This document shows positions 34,078 through 46,092 of a stretch of 64,000 nt of DNA, one piece after another. Both the position numbers and the translations under genes were made by a program. Origin of the DNA: Eustoma russellianum (Eukaryota > Streptophyta > Magnoliopsida > Gentianales > Gentianaceae); contig AP025057.1 in NCBI GenBank assembly GCA_036186865.1, forward strand, positions 23,989,272 to 24,053,271. Reading direction: 5' to 3'. Within the stretch, counting starts at the first letter, position 1; each line of letters begins with the position of its first letter. The notes under the pieces were generated by a model. That model saw only the letters and a list, made by a program, of their open reading frames with translations, did no database searches and was not told where the DNA came from.

Positions 34078-34770
34078 GTAACTGTACCGCCCCGACCCGG
34101 ACAGCGGATCCGAACCGGTGCACCCGTCGTAGCTTACTGAGAAGACTACAAGACGTCTCATCTCTCAAATACACATCATCAATGACGTAAGAGGATAAGC
34201 GCGGAAACATGTGTAAAGTAACGTCTAAATCCATTAACGTTGTACTCCAAAAGAAATCATAAGAAATTAAAACTGTTTATGGACGCAGCCATCTACATCC
34301 TCAATGTTCGAAAGGAAGCTAAGGTAATAAGAAGTATCTAAAACAAATCCCACAATAAGCCCTAAACATCCCATTCAGCCCACTCGCCGTCGTCTTCTAT
34401 GAAAATCATGTCGTAACTAGGCTCATCTGCAAAACAAAGGTAGTACCCTTAGCGAAAAACGCTAGCAAGTAACCCGCTTATAAGACATACGGAATCAATG
34501 CATGGCAAGACATGAGTAGTATTTAAATCAAGGGGTGATGGGGCACATGTCTTGTATACTTTCAAGAGCAAAAATTTAATAGCATAACAGCATAAGAGCG
34601 GTAATTCATAAACATTCAACAGTTCAATAACCATCAAGTTACAAGTCAATCATACCGTAGCGACTCACGTGATGCATGACAAAATATGCACTACACTACA
34701 CAGTCACAAATGCTTATGCAATTCTTTTCAAAACAGTACAATGCATGTCACAATGTCCGGACACATAACT

Positions 34771-34983
34771 TAATACCTTGTGGTAGGCCACAGTTTGTCT
34801 TTATACCCTGTGACGCACCACAGCTCAACTTTATACCCTGTAATGTGCCACAGTTTGTCTTTATACCCTATGACACATTACCGCTCAACTTTATACCCTG
34901 GGATGGTTACAGCTTGTCTTTATACCCTGTAACGCATCACAGCTCATTTCGCAAACTTTATACCCTGTGCCGAAGCACAGCTC
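34771..34983. repeat. Minisatellite of about 30-bp hairpin units in the Tekay LTR
   Basis: Seven imperfect units with the core TTTATACCCTGTGACGCACC. Most can fold, for example CTGTG pairing with CACAG across six bases. The same array occurs at 42181-42394 in the other LTR with small differences, including ACGGCTTATC in the first unit. Confidence 0.85.
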
Positions 34984-35432
34984 TTATCAAAACATTATGC
35001 AAATCCAAGTGCCATGATGCAAGAATGCAGAACTTCTCATATCAATCACGTTCTTCAATCACATACTTCAAATCACATTCAAATGTCAATCAGTCACTCG
35101 AGACTCACCTCATTCACACACCCGAGCGTATCCTTTCCGACAAGTCAACATTACCTAAACATTCATGCTAGAATCCAAAGGATAATATAGGAACCCTCAC
35201 AATCCACTTTTGAACTCTATACAGCCTCATACGTTCATTCCTAACCCCTTAGGTCATTCACGTTGAAGTCCGATTCGAATATCCTACGAAGTCTCTACCG
35301 TTGATTCACCATCTTAAGTCATGTTCCCAAGTCTAAGACTAACCTCAATCATGTCCTAAGAAGTCCCTAAGGTCACCCCAAAGGATCCCCTAACTTCCCT
35401 CTTTCTTCCCTTAATTTTCCACAAAACAGGTG

Positions 35433-35682
35433 GACGTCATACCCTGACGTCGATCGATCGACATACGTCATACTCTGACGTCGATCGATCGACGTCCATC
35501 TAAGGGACGTCGAACTCTCACTCAACCTACATCGATCGATCGACGTTCATCTGAGACACGTCGATCTGTCACTCATCCTACGTCGATCGATCTACGTACA
35601 TCTGAAACACATCAGCCCCTCACTTGTTATACGTCGATCGATCGACGTACGTCATACCCTGACGTCGATCGATCGAAGTCAT
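35433..35682. repeat. Array of CGTCGATCGATCGACG palindromes in the Tekay LTR
   Basis: GACGTCGATCGATCGACGT-type palindromes recur about seven times, separated by short spacers such as TACGTCATACCC and CATCTGAGACA. The copy in the right LTR begins at 42843 and is interrupted at 43068 by the Sirevirus, which targeted GTCATACC within this array. Confidence 0.88.
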
Positions 35683-36543
35683 CAATTTCCAGAATTTTCA
35701 TCCTGCGATTTCTGCAGAAACTGCAAATTTGAATCCCAATCGATTTCCAACTTTCTTCCAACCATTACAAGCCTAATCCTCACTATAAACCCATCCTTAA
35801 TACCCCAACACAAATCTTTCACATACACATCAAAGATTCAAGCTTAGAACTCACATCATTCATCAAAACGAACCCAAAATCTCACCTTTTTCACTCCCCT
35901 TTCCTTCCATCCGAAAATTGCACAAATGGGGATTCAAGGGATTTGGTTTTTCATGATCTCACATAATCAACAACAAAAACAATGATCTAGATCAAATAGC
36001 GGCCAAATCTCAAAACCAAAACACATAAATCACATATAGATTCACAAATGGGAAACCACTGCATGGTGATCCATTTTGATATCAAAAATAGGCATTTTCT
36101 CTTTCGCAAAACGTAGGAACTCATAAGTAGATTACTTGCCTTTGATTACTTGAAGAAGAATCGAAGAACGGAAGAAGATTGGGTTGAAGGTCTTGAAGAG
36201 TTCCTCGCCTAGGGTTGATGAATAGAAATCGCCTATGGGAGAGGAAGAGGAGAATAGCGTCGGTTTTCTGGGAAGAATAGGAAAACTGACGTCTTGTCAG
36301 TTTGATATGGGAAGGGTGAAATTTGAGTTTCTAAATTATATTCTATTATCTTATTTATCTTAAAATATTAAATTCTAATATTTAATTCTAGATTTAAATG
36401 TCACTTAATTCTATATTTAATCCTCTCCATAAATTCTAATTGATTCTCATACTAAATTCTTAATTCATTATTATTAATTTTCTTTACCCTATTTAATTTC
36501 CGTTTATCCTTTATGTATTTTACGGAGGGTGCGGGGCATAACA

Positions 36544-36555
36544 TTCCACCTCCTT
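36544..36555 (-). other. Polypurine tract of the Tekay element
   Basis: AAGGAGGTGGAA on the minus strand directly before the LTR start TGTTATG. Confidence 0.85.
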
Positions 36556-36587
36556 ACAAAAAGTTTCGTCCTCGAAACTGACGTACC

Positions 36588-38434
36588 TTATTGGAAGAGG
36601 TGTGGATATAACTCCTTCATTTGTTCCTCAAGCTCCCACGTGGCTTCACGCTCCGTATGGTTACTCCATTGAACTTTGACATACGGAATCACGCGCTTGC
36701 GTAGAACTTGGTCTTTCCTATCCACAATCTTCACTGGGTGTTCTTCAGAAGTGACATCCTCCCTAACATCCAATGGTTGAGCCTCAATGATATGACTCGG
36801 ATCCGGCACATATTTCCTCAGTTGAGACACATGGAACACATTGTGGACTTGCGATAAGATAGGAGGCAAGGCTAGTCGGTGTGCTCTTTCACCAACTCGG
36901 CCAAGCACTTCATATGGACCAATATATATAGGGCTTAACTTGCCCTTCATTCCGAACTTCGCAACTCCCTTGGTGGGTGAAACTCGTAGATAAACCTTTT
37001 CACCTTCCTCAAACTCCAAGGGTCGTCTTTTAGTATCGGCCCAACTCTTACTGCGATCCTGCGCCACCCTTAGCCTCTCTCTTATGATTCTCACTTTTCC
37101 AATTGTCTGTTCGACCAACTTCGGCACAGTGATCATCCTTTCCCCAACTTCGTCCTAACAAATCGAGGATCTGCACTTCCGTCCGTAAAGAGCTTCAAAC
37201 GGTGCCATGCCAATTGCACTGTGATAGGTGTTAATGTATGAGAACTCCATCAGCTTTAGCATGCTATCCCAGTTTCCTTTAAAGTCCAAAGCGCACGACC
37301 TCAACATGTTCTCTAAGGTTTGGATTGTCCTCTCCGATTGTCCATCTGTTTGAGGATGGTATGCGGTACTCATTCTTAACTCGGTACCCATCGCTTTCTG
37401 AAATGCCCTCCAAAACTTAGAAATGAACTTGGGATCACGGTCCGACACTATACTGACGGGGAGTCCATGCAAACTCACAATATTATCCACATATATGTTG
37501 GATAATTTCGCATAAGAGGTACCATGTGGCATAGCTATGAAATGGGCTGCCTTCGTCAAGCGGTCTACAATTACCCGAATCATCTCATTTCCATTTCTAG
37601 TTTTGGGTAGTCCCATCACGAAGTCCATAGTCACGTGCTTCCATTTCCATCCGGGAATCTCAAGTGGCATCATTAAACCAACAGGTCGTTGGTGTTCTGC
37701 TTTAACTTGTTGGCATACTAAACATCTCTCAACATACTCCGCTATGCTTCTCTTCATCCCTATCCACCAATAATTCCTTTTGAGGTCCTTGTACATTTTT
37801 CTGCTGCCGGGGTGGATAGACAACCTTGAGTTATGAGCTTCACTCAACAGTTGTCTACGAAGCTCTTCCTTATCTGGTACGCATAGACGGTTTTGAAACC
37901 ATAAACTTTTATCTTCTCTCAACTGAAAATCTTTTACTGGTCCCTTAGATAATTTGTCCCGGATTTCCTTCAGTGCCGCATCCTCATGCTGAGCTTCTTT
38001 GATTCTGTCTACCAAATCTGGCCTTATAGATAAGGCTGTAAGGACATTCACCACTGAGTCTATAACATCCAGACCAAACTCTTCGATCTCTCGCTCTAAA
38101 GGAGACTGTCTTGCATGGCTAGACTTCCGGCTCAAGGCGTCCGCCACTCGGTTGGCTTTATCGAGGTGATAGTTAATGGTTAAATCATAGTCCTTAAGTA
38201 ATTCCAACCATCTCCTTTGCCTCATATTCAGCTCTTTCTGCAAGAATAAGTATTTCAGACTCTTATGGTCAGTGAACACGGTACACTTTTCTTCATACAA
38301 ATAGTGCCTCCAGATCTTAAGAGCAAACACTACACCCGCGAGCTCTAAATCATGCGTCTGGGAATTCTGTTCGTATGGCTTCAACTGTCTCGACACGTAT
38401 GAGATAACTCCTCCGTTTTGCATCAAAACACAAC
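36588..38434 (-). pseudogene. Tekay pol 3' part: RNase H, integrase, chromodomain
   Basis: Begins inside RNase H just after intron-like segment 2. RNase H features: SRQLKPYEQN, HDLELAGVVFALKIWRHYL, FTDHKSLKYLF and NRVADALSRK. Integrase: zinc-binding HPGSRKMYK to CLVCQQVK, catalytic Asp in VTMDFVMGLP, Asp in SDRDPKF and Glu in GQSERTIQT, then the GPY/F module KLSPIYIGPYEVLG. The C-terminus VKVQWSNHTEREATWELEEQM is a chromodomain, which in this lineage is thought to guide insertion into heterochromatin. One TAG at 37155-37157 (the family has Trp there) separates integrase core from the GPY/F-chromodomain part. The frame is otherwise continuous. Confidence 0.93.
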
Positions 38435-38504
38435 CTATAAACAGAAAGTTAGTTTAAGAATGGTATATGTATACATAATGCATTTGTGGTAAGGATATAC
38501 ATAC
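38435..38504 (-). other. Intron-like 70-bp insertion 2 in RNase H
   Basis: On the minus strand the segment begins GTATGT after CTAG and ends TTTATAG before GTTGTG: good plant donor and acceptor sites. A CTAAC branch-point match lies about 16 bases before the acceptor. It is AT-rich, contains in-frame stops, and interrupts a conserved RNase H stretch right after YSDASKKGLG. Removing it would rejoin the RNase H frame in phase 1, with residues continuing as expected for the family. Splicing is inferred. Confidence 0.75.
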
Positions 38505-40023
38505 CTAGTCCTTTCTTGGACGCATCACTATAGATCACAAAACCGTCGGTGTCGGAAGGTTGCGCCAACACCGGGGCAGTGGTCAATCTCTTCTTGAGCT
38601 CAGAAAAGCTCTGCTCGCACTCAGCAGTCCATTCGAATTTAGTCTTCTTATGTGTAAGTCGACTCAATGGAACTGCTATTGTTGAGAATCCCTCAACAAA
38701 CTTCCTATAGTAGCCTGCCAAGCCTAGGAAGCTTCTTACTTCAGTCACGTTTGTATGTCTTGGCCATTCAGTAATGGCTTCTATCTTCCTAGGATCTACA
38801 GAGATCCCATCCTCCGAAATCACATGACCGAGAAAGGCTACACTTCTTAGCAGAATTCACACTTGCTGAATTTGGCATAAAGCTTTTGTTGCCTCAAAAT
38901 TTGTAACACCACTCTTAAGTGTTCCGCATGAGCTTGCTCATCAGGGGAGTAGACTAAACTGTCATCGATGAACACTACTACGAATTGGTCCAACTGTTCT
39001 CGGAATATGGTGTTCATCAAATCCATAAAGGCTGCTGGGGCATTAGTCAACCCAAAAGGCATCACTAAAAATTCATAGTGCCCATAGCGAGTCCGAAAAG
39101 TTGTTTTTGGTCGTCTCCTGCTTTCACGAGCAATTGATGATACCCGTGACAAAGATCAATCTTTGAAAACCATCGGGCTCCCTTTAATTGATCAAATAAA
39201 TCCTCAATCTTTGGCAGAGGATATTTGTTCTTGATGGTGATTTTGTTCAACTCTCGGTAATCAATACACAACCGCATGCTGCCATCTTTCTTCTTCACAA
39301 ACAATACTGGAGCTCTCCAAAGTGACACACTGGGACGAATCAACTTCTAATCCAACAACTCCTGAAGTTGTCCCTTTAGTTCCTTAAGTTCAGCTGGAGC
39401 AATTCTATAGGGTGCCTTAGATATAGGCTCGGTTCAGGGAATCAAGTTGATCTCGAACTCCACTTCTCTTGATGGCGGAACTCTCAGCAAATCATCCGGA
39501 AACACGTCCTTAAATTCATTGATTACCGGAATCTGATCTATGGAGGGAACTTCTTGCTTCGCGTCTAACGCATATACCATAAGTCCCTCTGCTCCCTTCT
39601 TCAATGCCTTGAAAGCCTTAATCGCCGTCAAATATATCTTCTTTGGAGCTTTGGTTAACTTGACGTTCCCTTGAACGGTCACTTCATTCATTTCGGGATC
39701 TTTAATTGTCACTTGTTTACATCTACAGTCAATGTTGGCATGATGCTTAGTCAACCAATCCATGCCCAAAATCACATCGAAATCCCTCATCGCAATTGGG
39801 ACCAATGTCACGGGAAACAATTTCCCATCCAACTCCACTTCATAGTCTTTGTACTGGTGGTGTGAAACCAGTACTTGTTCACCAGCTGCCTGCACCCTAA
39901 AGGGGGTTTCAAGCCACTCGGGTAGGCAGTTAAGTCCTTTGACGAATCGCTTAGAGATGAACGAGTGACTCGCTCCACTATCAAACAATACGTTCGTATG
40001 CACTTTATTAACTAGAATCGCAC
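38505..40023 (-). pseudogene. Tekay pol 5' part: protease, reverse transcriptase, RNase H start
   Basis: Protease: VLFDSGASHSFIS near 39985 with the DSG active site, and VILGMDWL. Reverse transcriptase: RAPVLFVKKKDGSMRLCIDYR, KIDLCHGYHQL, LVMPFGLTNAPAAF, and VVVFIDDSLVYS (FIDD version of YxDD; the family usually has Ile before LVYS). RNase H begins at FVIYSDASKKGLG. Breaks: TGA at 39434-39436, TAG at 39347-39349, one-base losses near 39105 (before PKTTFRTRYG) and near 38855 (after KCEF). Upstream it starts right after intron-like segment 1. Normal role: polyprotein cleavage and cDNA synthesis. Confidence 0.93.
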
Positions 40024-40133
40024 CTAAACACAAAAAGTGTAGCACATAAAGGTTTTTCACATATAGTACATTTAATTTCAACTTAAACGACAAATATTCA
40101 ACTTAAACAACTAAGATTTAACTTAAATCGTAC
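40024..40133 (-). other. Intron-like 110-bp insertion 1 at the Gag/protease boundary
   Basis: Minus strand: donor ACAG then GTACGA, acceptor TGTTTAG then GTGCG. The segment is AT-rich with in-frame stops and a repeated ACTTAAA motif. The Gag frame runs from 41208 to 40134 in a single register (two stops, no shift) and ends in phase 1. The protease frame restarts at 40023 in matching phase, with the residues before DSGASHSF continuing as expected. Same phase and the same G-GT exon context as insertion 2. Confidence 0.72.
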
Positions 40134-41208
40134 CTGTCACAACGTCCGTGCTTTCCTGCACTTCGGCGTCTGTCATTGCATGGACTCTTGCATTGGTCCT
40201 GGGCCTAGCTCTCTGTTGCTGTGATGGCCCGACATCTTCTTGTGGTTTCTGCTTCAACTCGGGACAATCCTTGATTCTGTGGCCAGTCTTACCACATTTA
40301 AAGCAAGCTCCCGTCTTTTTCCAACATTCTCCAACATGATTTTTCTGGCAGTGTGGGCACACTCCGGGCGCCTGACGATCAGGCTGATTCTGTTGTGGTG
40401 CCCTCTAAATTTGCCCCGTCTGTCCTTTCCTAGGAATCTGGACCCAACGTCTGGGTCTACCTCCACTCCTATCATCTTGCGGTCTCTTGCTTGTTTCATC
40501 ACGAGCCTCTCTAGGCTGCGACCTGCGCATGTCACTCTCCACACGGTAACAAGTGTCCAGCATCTCCTGAAATGTCTTCAGACTAGACCCCGCTATAGCC
40601 GTCCGAATGCGGGGGTTCAAACCTTGTTCAAACTTGAGCATCTTCATCCTATTATTTTCCAATACCATGGGCGTGAACTTCCCCAAGGCTTGGAATTGAT
40701 CAGCGTAATCAGAGATTGTCATCCGGCCTTGCTCCAACTTATCAAACTACCTCATCTTCTCCAATATGACAGTCTCAGGCACGTAGTAATCTTTGTAGGC
40801 CTCAACAAATTGTCTCCACAAGATAGGGGGAGTCATCTTTGTCAGAATCCCATTCCACCAAGCATTTGCTCTGCCACTCAGTAGGGGCTTGGCTACATCC
40901 ACCTTAAGTTCTTCAAGCACTTGCACCAGCCTGAAGCATTTCTCAACCTCATCCAACCAAAATCCTGCCACCTCTGGGTCAGTGGTCCCCTCGAAGGTTG
41001 GGGCAAGCATCTTTCGCATCTCTCCAATGTAATACCTTATGCCATGTTGAGGTGGTTGTGGAGGAGGAGGTTGTTGCAGCTGTTGAGCAACACTCTGTGC
41101 AATCACTGTGATCGGATCCATCAGCGCTTGAGGCATTACCATTTGTGGTGGTGGAGGATTGTCATTTCCGTTACCGCCATTTCCAGAGTTATCCCTTCTA
41201 GGAGGCAT
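40134..41208 (-). pseudogene. Tekay Gag, two stops
   Basis: Starts MPPRRDNSGNGGN at 41208, then a Pro/Gln-rich segment and the retrotransposon Gag domain (MLAPTFEGTTDPEVAGFWL, ANAWWNGIL, WRQFVEAYKDYYVPE). This is followed by LEQGRMTISDYADQFQAL, and CPHCQKNHVGEC plus the CCHC knuckle CFKCGKTGHRIKDC near 40310, the double Cys arrangement usual in Tekay/Del Gag. TAG at 40747-40749 and TAG at 40405-40407 interrupt, the second probably from CAG. No frameshift. The following 110 bp look like an intron before the protease. Confidence 0.9.
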
Positions 41209-41492
41209 CTTTCTGCAAGATCAATGCTCATTAGCATTCAGCAATTCCAAAGATAATACTGGAAGCTCATATGCATCGCACGGAATTGAACTTGCATACG
41301 TTAAAGGAATAAATCGTATAGTCTTTATTTATGTTATAACGCGCTCGTACACATCCAACCCAATCAAACTTATATCTAACATCATATACTTAGACCTATG
41401 AATTAGCTTAAGGTCAAGATTATAGCTTAAGACTCTATATGGCATAACCTAGGTCTCCGAGGTAGATCTGAAGCCTAGGCTCTGATACCACC
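41209..41492 (-). other. Tekay leader with primer-binding site
   Basis: The minus strand has TGGTATCAGAGCC at 41490-41478, two bases after the LTR, complementary to initiator-Met tRNA. The remaining 270 bp up to the Gag ATG are noncoding. Confidence 0.88.
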
Positions 41493-43068
41493 TGTAGCGC
41501 CCCGACCCGGACAGCGGATCCGAACCGGTGCACCCGTCGTAGCTTACTGAGAAGACTACAAGACGTCTCATCTCTCAAATACACATCATCAATGATGTAA
41601 GAGGATAAGAGCGGAAACATGTGTAAAGTAACGTCTAAATCCATTAACGTTGTACTCCAAAATAAATCATAAGAAACTAAAACTGTTTATGGGCGCAGCC
41701 ATCTACATCCTCAATGTTCGAAAGGAAGCTAAGGTTATAAGAAGTATCTAAAACAAATCCCACAATAAGCCCTAAACATCCCATTCAGCCCACTTGTCGT
41801 CGTCTTCTATGAAAATCATGTCGTAACTAGGCTCATCTGCAAAACAAAGGTAGTACCCTTAGCAAAAAAACGCTAGCAAGTAACCCGCTTATAAGACATA
41901 TGGGATCAACGCATGGCAAGACATGAGTAGTATTTAAATCAAGTGGTGATGGGGCACATGTCTTGTATACTTTCAAGAGCAAAAATTTAATAACATAACA
42001 GCATAAGAGCGGTAATTCATAAACATTCAACAGTTCAATAACCATCAAGTTACAAGTCAATCATACCGTAGCGACTCATGTGATGCATGACAAAATATGC
42101 ACTACACTACACAGTCACAAATGCTTATGCAATTCTTTTCAAAACAGTGCAATGCATGTCATAATGTCCGGTCAGATAACTTCATACCCTGTGGTCGGCC
42201 ACGGCTTATCTTTATACCCTGTGACGCACCACAGCTCAACTTTATACCATGTAATGTGCCACAGCTTGTCTTTATACCCTATGACACATTACAGCTCAAC
42301 TTTATACCCTGGGATGGTTACAGCTTGTCTTTATACCCTGTAACGCATCACAGCTCATTTCGTAAACTTTATACCCTATGCCGAAGCACAGCTCTTATCA
42401 AAACATTATGCAAATCCAAGTGCCATGATGCAAGAATGCAGAACTTCTCATATCAATCACGTTCTTCAATCAAATACTTCAAATCACATTCAAATGTCAA
42501 TCAGTCACTTGAGACTCACCTCATTCACACACCCGAGCGTATCCTTTCCGACAAGTCAACATTACCTAAACATTCATGCTAGAACCCAAAGGATAACATA
42601 GGAACCCTCACAATCCACTTTTGAACTCATAGAGCCTCATACGTTCATTCCTAACCCCTTAGATCATTCACGTTGAAGTCCGATTCGAATACCCTACGAA
42701 GTCTCTACCGTTGATTCACCATCTTAAGTCATGTTCCCAAGTCTAAGACTAACCTCAATCATGTCCTAAGAAGTCCCTAAGGTCACCCCAAAGGATCCCC
42801 TAACTTCCCTCTTTCTTCCCTTAATTTTCCACAAAACAGGTGGACGTCATACCCTGACGTCGATCGATCGACATACGTCATACTCTGACGTCGATCAATC
42901 GACGTCCATCTGAGGGACGTCGAACTCTCACTCAACCTACATCGATCGATCGACGTTCATCTGAGACACGTCGATCTGTCACTCATCCTACGTCGATCGA
43001 TCTACGTACATCTGAAACACGTCAGCCCCTCACTTGCTATACGTCGATCGATCGATGTACGTCATACC
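41493..43068 (-). repeat. Tekay 5' LTR, part 1 (before the Sirevirus)
   Basis: Matches 34083-35658 of the other LTR base for base in length, 1576 bp. It ends in GTCATACC, whose last five bases are the Sirevirus target duplication. It contains the hairpin minisatellite copy at 42181-42394. Confidence 0.92.
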
Positions 43069-46055
43069 TGTAGGATCTGCAAGGCACCACTAGAAGGGGG
43101 GGGGTTGAATAGATGGTGCGGAAAATATGGTTTTTAAAATTTCTTTAAACCTAACCAATTCAAGTTCTGAAAACAGATTCTGTTTTCAGGACCTGTTTTA
43201 AAACGTTTTTAAAGCTAGGTTAGAGGTCTCCAAAAATTATGAAATTTTGAGAGAACTTAGCCTCAGATGTTATGAGGGTCCCCTAAAAATTTCAAATTAA
43301 AATTCAACCTTTAACCCCTTCAAAAACCGTTGGTACTCAGATTGTGCAAATCTGCCAGAAACGGTAAATGGTTTTGAAAAATTAATTCCTATTTGTGTGA
43401 ACGTCCAAATGATCTTAAAATTTGACCAATAACTATTTATATACTATATTTTAATGGGTTGAAACAGTTTTGGAAAATTCTTTTGGGAAGTAGGTCAAAT
43501 ACAATCAAAGTCTCAACCTTTGCAAGTCTGAAAATCAGACTGCACTAGTCTCAGAACTTTTGGTGTTTGATTGACTTATACTTGTCTAAAAGGGTTGAAA
43601 CTTGTGCCAAATTAACCCTAGAACGTGCAAGTATGTTTCTGGAAATTTTTATAATTTTTGGAAATCGTTTGCTATTTTTCCGAACGTGAACAAAACGGAT
43701 AAACAGTGCAGAAACTGAAAAGTAAATGCTGAAAGTGAATTGCACCAAGAATTTTATATTGGTTCGGTTATAAACAACCTACTCCAGTCTTCAAGGAACA
43801 CCTTCCTTGGTTCACACTAATCACACACACGCAGTACACCTTACCGCAGGGTTGATAGAGTTACACCTAACTCCAACCCTTTACAAACCTTGTATGTCGA
43901 GTACAATTCACACGAACACCACCACCTCGCTAGAATGAAGATTGATCACACCTTGATCAATCTTTTACAAAGATGAATGAATGGTGGTTTATATGAAGCC
44001 TATTCAAGATTGAAAGATGTAAAGTACAATAGGCTTTTTACAAGAAAAGAGAGAAAGAAAGTGTAGAAGAAAAGAAGCTTGGCAATTTGATCACTTTTGA
44101 ATGCAATTCTTGGTGTTGTTTTTGTTTGTTCTTCTCTTCTCTCCTTATAGCATTGCAGCCGTCCCCCCTTGCCATCTCCCCCTCTTGAAAATTTCCTTTT
44201 AAGTGCTTGAGAGAGTGTAAGACATCATGGTGACAATGCTTTGCTTACTTGGCATCATTCTATTGGACCATCATTTAGTCTTCGCTTACTTGGCACCTCT
44301 TTATTGGCTCAATGTTGTCATCATTTGATGACATGGAAAATCTGAAAATAATCACTTAATATTTTCCAAAAAATCAACCATTAAGTCATACCATAAATCA
44401 CAAATCCTCTCATAAATTTCAAGACAAGAAATATCCTCCTTTTCCAACCAAAAAATCGGCCAATAAGTGTCTTGCCATGCTGAATTTTTCAGCATGTGCA
44501 TTATGGAGTAAAATCAGATTATTTACCATTTTCCTTTGAATTTTTATCATAAAAATGAATCAATCATATATGGTAAGTCTTGCTAACAATTGAAGAATGA
44601 ACTTGGACACAATAAGAGTGTAAAATTCGGCCAGCACACCTTCACACATGCTGAAAAATTTCAGCATGTGTGATATGTAAAATATCACACTTAATTACCT
44701 TACATAATATTCAAATCATTTCCATAACATCTTCATTTAATCCTTTAATAAAAATTGACAAAATATGTTATCTTAGCCATGAAGAAATCGGCCAAGATGT
44801 GTGTAGCATGCTGAAATTTTCAGCATGTGACATAAGAGAGGTATATGTTGAATACTTACCTTTTGTAGCTTCTCTCTTTGATTCATCAACATTGTATGAT
44901 TGATCCTTGACCAATCAATATGCCAACAAGGCTCCACATGTGCTCCATCTCAGCTGTAGTAACGTTGGAATGTGTATGTACATGTGCTGAAATTTATTTT
45001 TGCTAACTTTGTAAAATAGTGCACATTTAATAATACACACATGTAATATTCAAATCAGCCCTTAATTTAATTTTCTAGAACACTTTAAGATGTATATTAT
45101 ATGTAAAAAGTGTCTAGATACGTGTCACATGACGTTCAAGAAAAACGTTCCATGTTATGTGCGTAGAAAACCGAACTTTCGATATTTATCGATTACCCGA
45201 TTTTTCTCTAATTTAAATTCCAACTTTTGCACATGATATATATATTATGTTATACATAATATATATAATATATACTTTAAATTTCAGCACTTGGCTGATT
45301 TAAATTGGTACCATAAACATGTGACAAAATTAAAATTGGAATCTTCACATTTTGGCCTAAATGTGGGGTGATTTGTGTGTGCCAACATGGAAAGTAATTT
45401 TTGGCTGATCACACCATGTGTAGCACAAAATTTTATCATTTCTTGATGTATATGGGCTGGCCATTTATTTATGGCAAGTACGTGACACGTTGGCGAAGTT
45501 TCGGTATTCGCCCGATACGACAAATTTCGGTTTAGAACCTTTTACCGTGTCGTATTTAATTTGTCATCACCATATCTTATATCATATGATATAAGACCTG
45601 AATATACTCATAAACATGAGTTAAGTATAGTGGTGTGACGTTAACGTACGTACGTAAGATATATAACGTGTCGGTAGTACGTTGGAACACATGTGTATGT
45701 GCCTTTATTTAAAAAATCTGAAAATATATAGTGTATATATATATATATATATGGCGTGTTTAATAAGATGGGGAGGAGGAGAGAACTTTCCTTCCTTGGC
45801 CTTGTTGCCTTTGTGCCTTTTCCAAATGAATCTTCCTTTAATGAACTACTTAGTTTATTAAACTAAGTACTTCACTTAATGAACTACTTTAGTTCATTAA
45901 TGGTGGCACCTGAAAATAGTATAAACTCAACAAATGTTGGCCATATGATGTAAGCTTTAATGCTTCATGGCTCGTTAGTACGGCAACATAATATATAAGC
46001 TAAATAAGGCAAGTAATGGCAAGTTATCATGCATACATGTACACTTATGCACGTT

Positions 46056-46092
<37 letters not shown>

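Larger units (their letters stand above)
34083..36543 (-). repeat. 3' LTR of the Tekay element
   Basis: Element orientation: TGTTATGCCCCGCAC at the start (36543), GGTACA at the end (34083). It carries a seven-unit hairpin minisatellite (34771-34983) and the CGATCGATCG array (35433-35682). AT-rich sequence lies near the U3 start at 36300-36500. Confidence 0.92.

Noticed and set aside
34771..34983. Regularly spaced repeats that could suggest a CRISPR array
   Set aside because: Units are contiguous and imperfect, without unique spacers of constant length, and lie within a plant LTR with a second copy at 42181.
34686..35171. 161-codon plus-strand frame, repeated at 42097-42582
   Set aside because: It is created by the in-frame 30-bp minisatellite of the Tekay LTR and lies antisense to the element.
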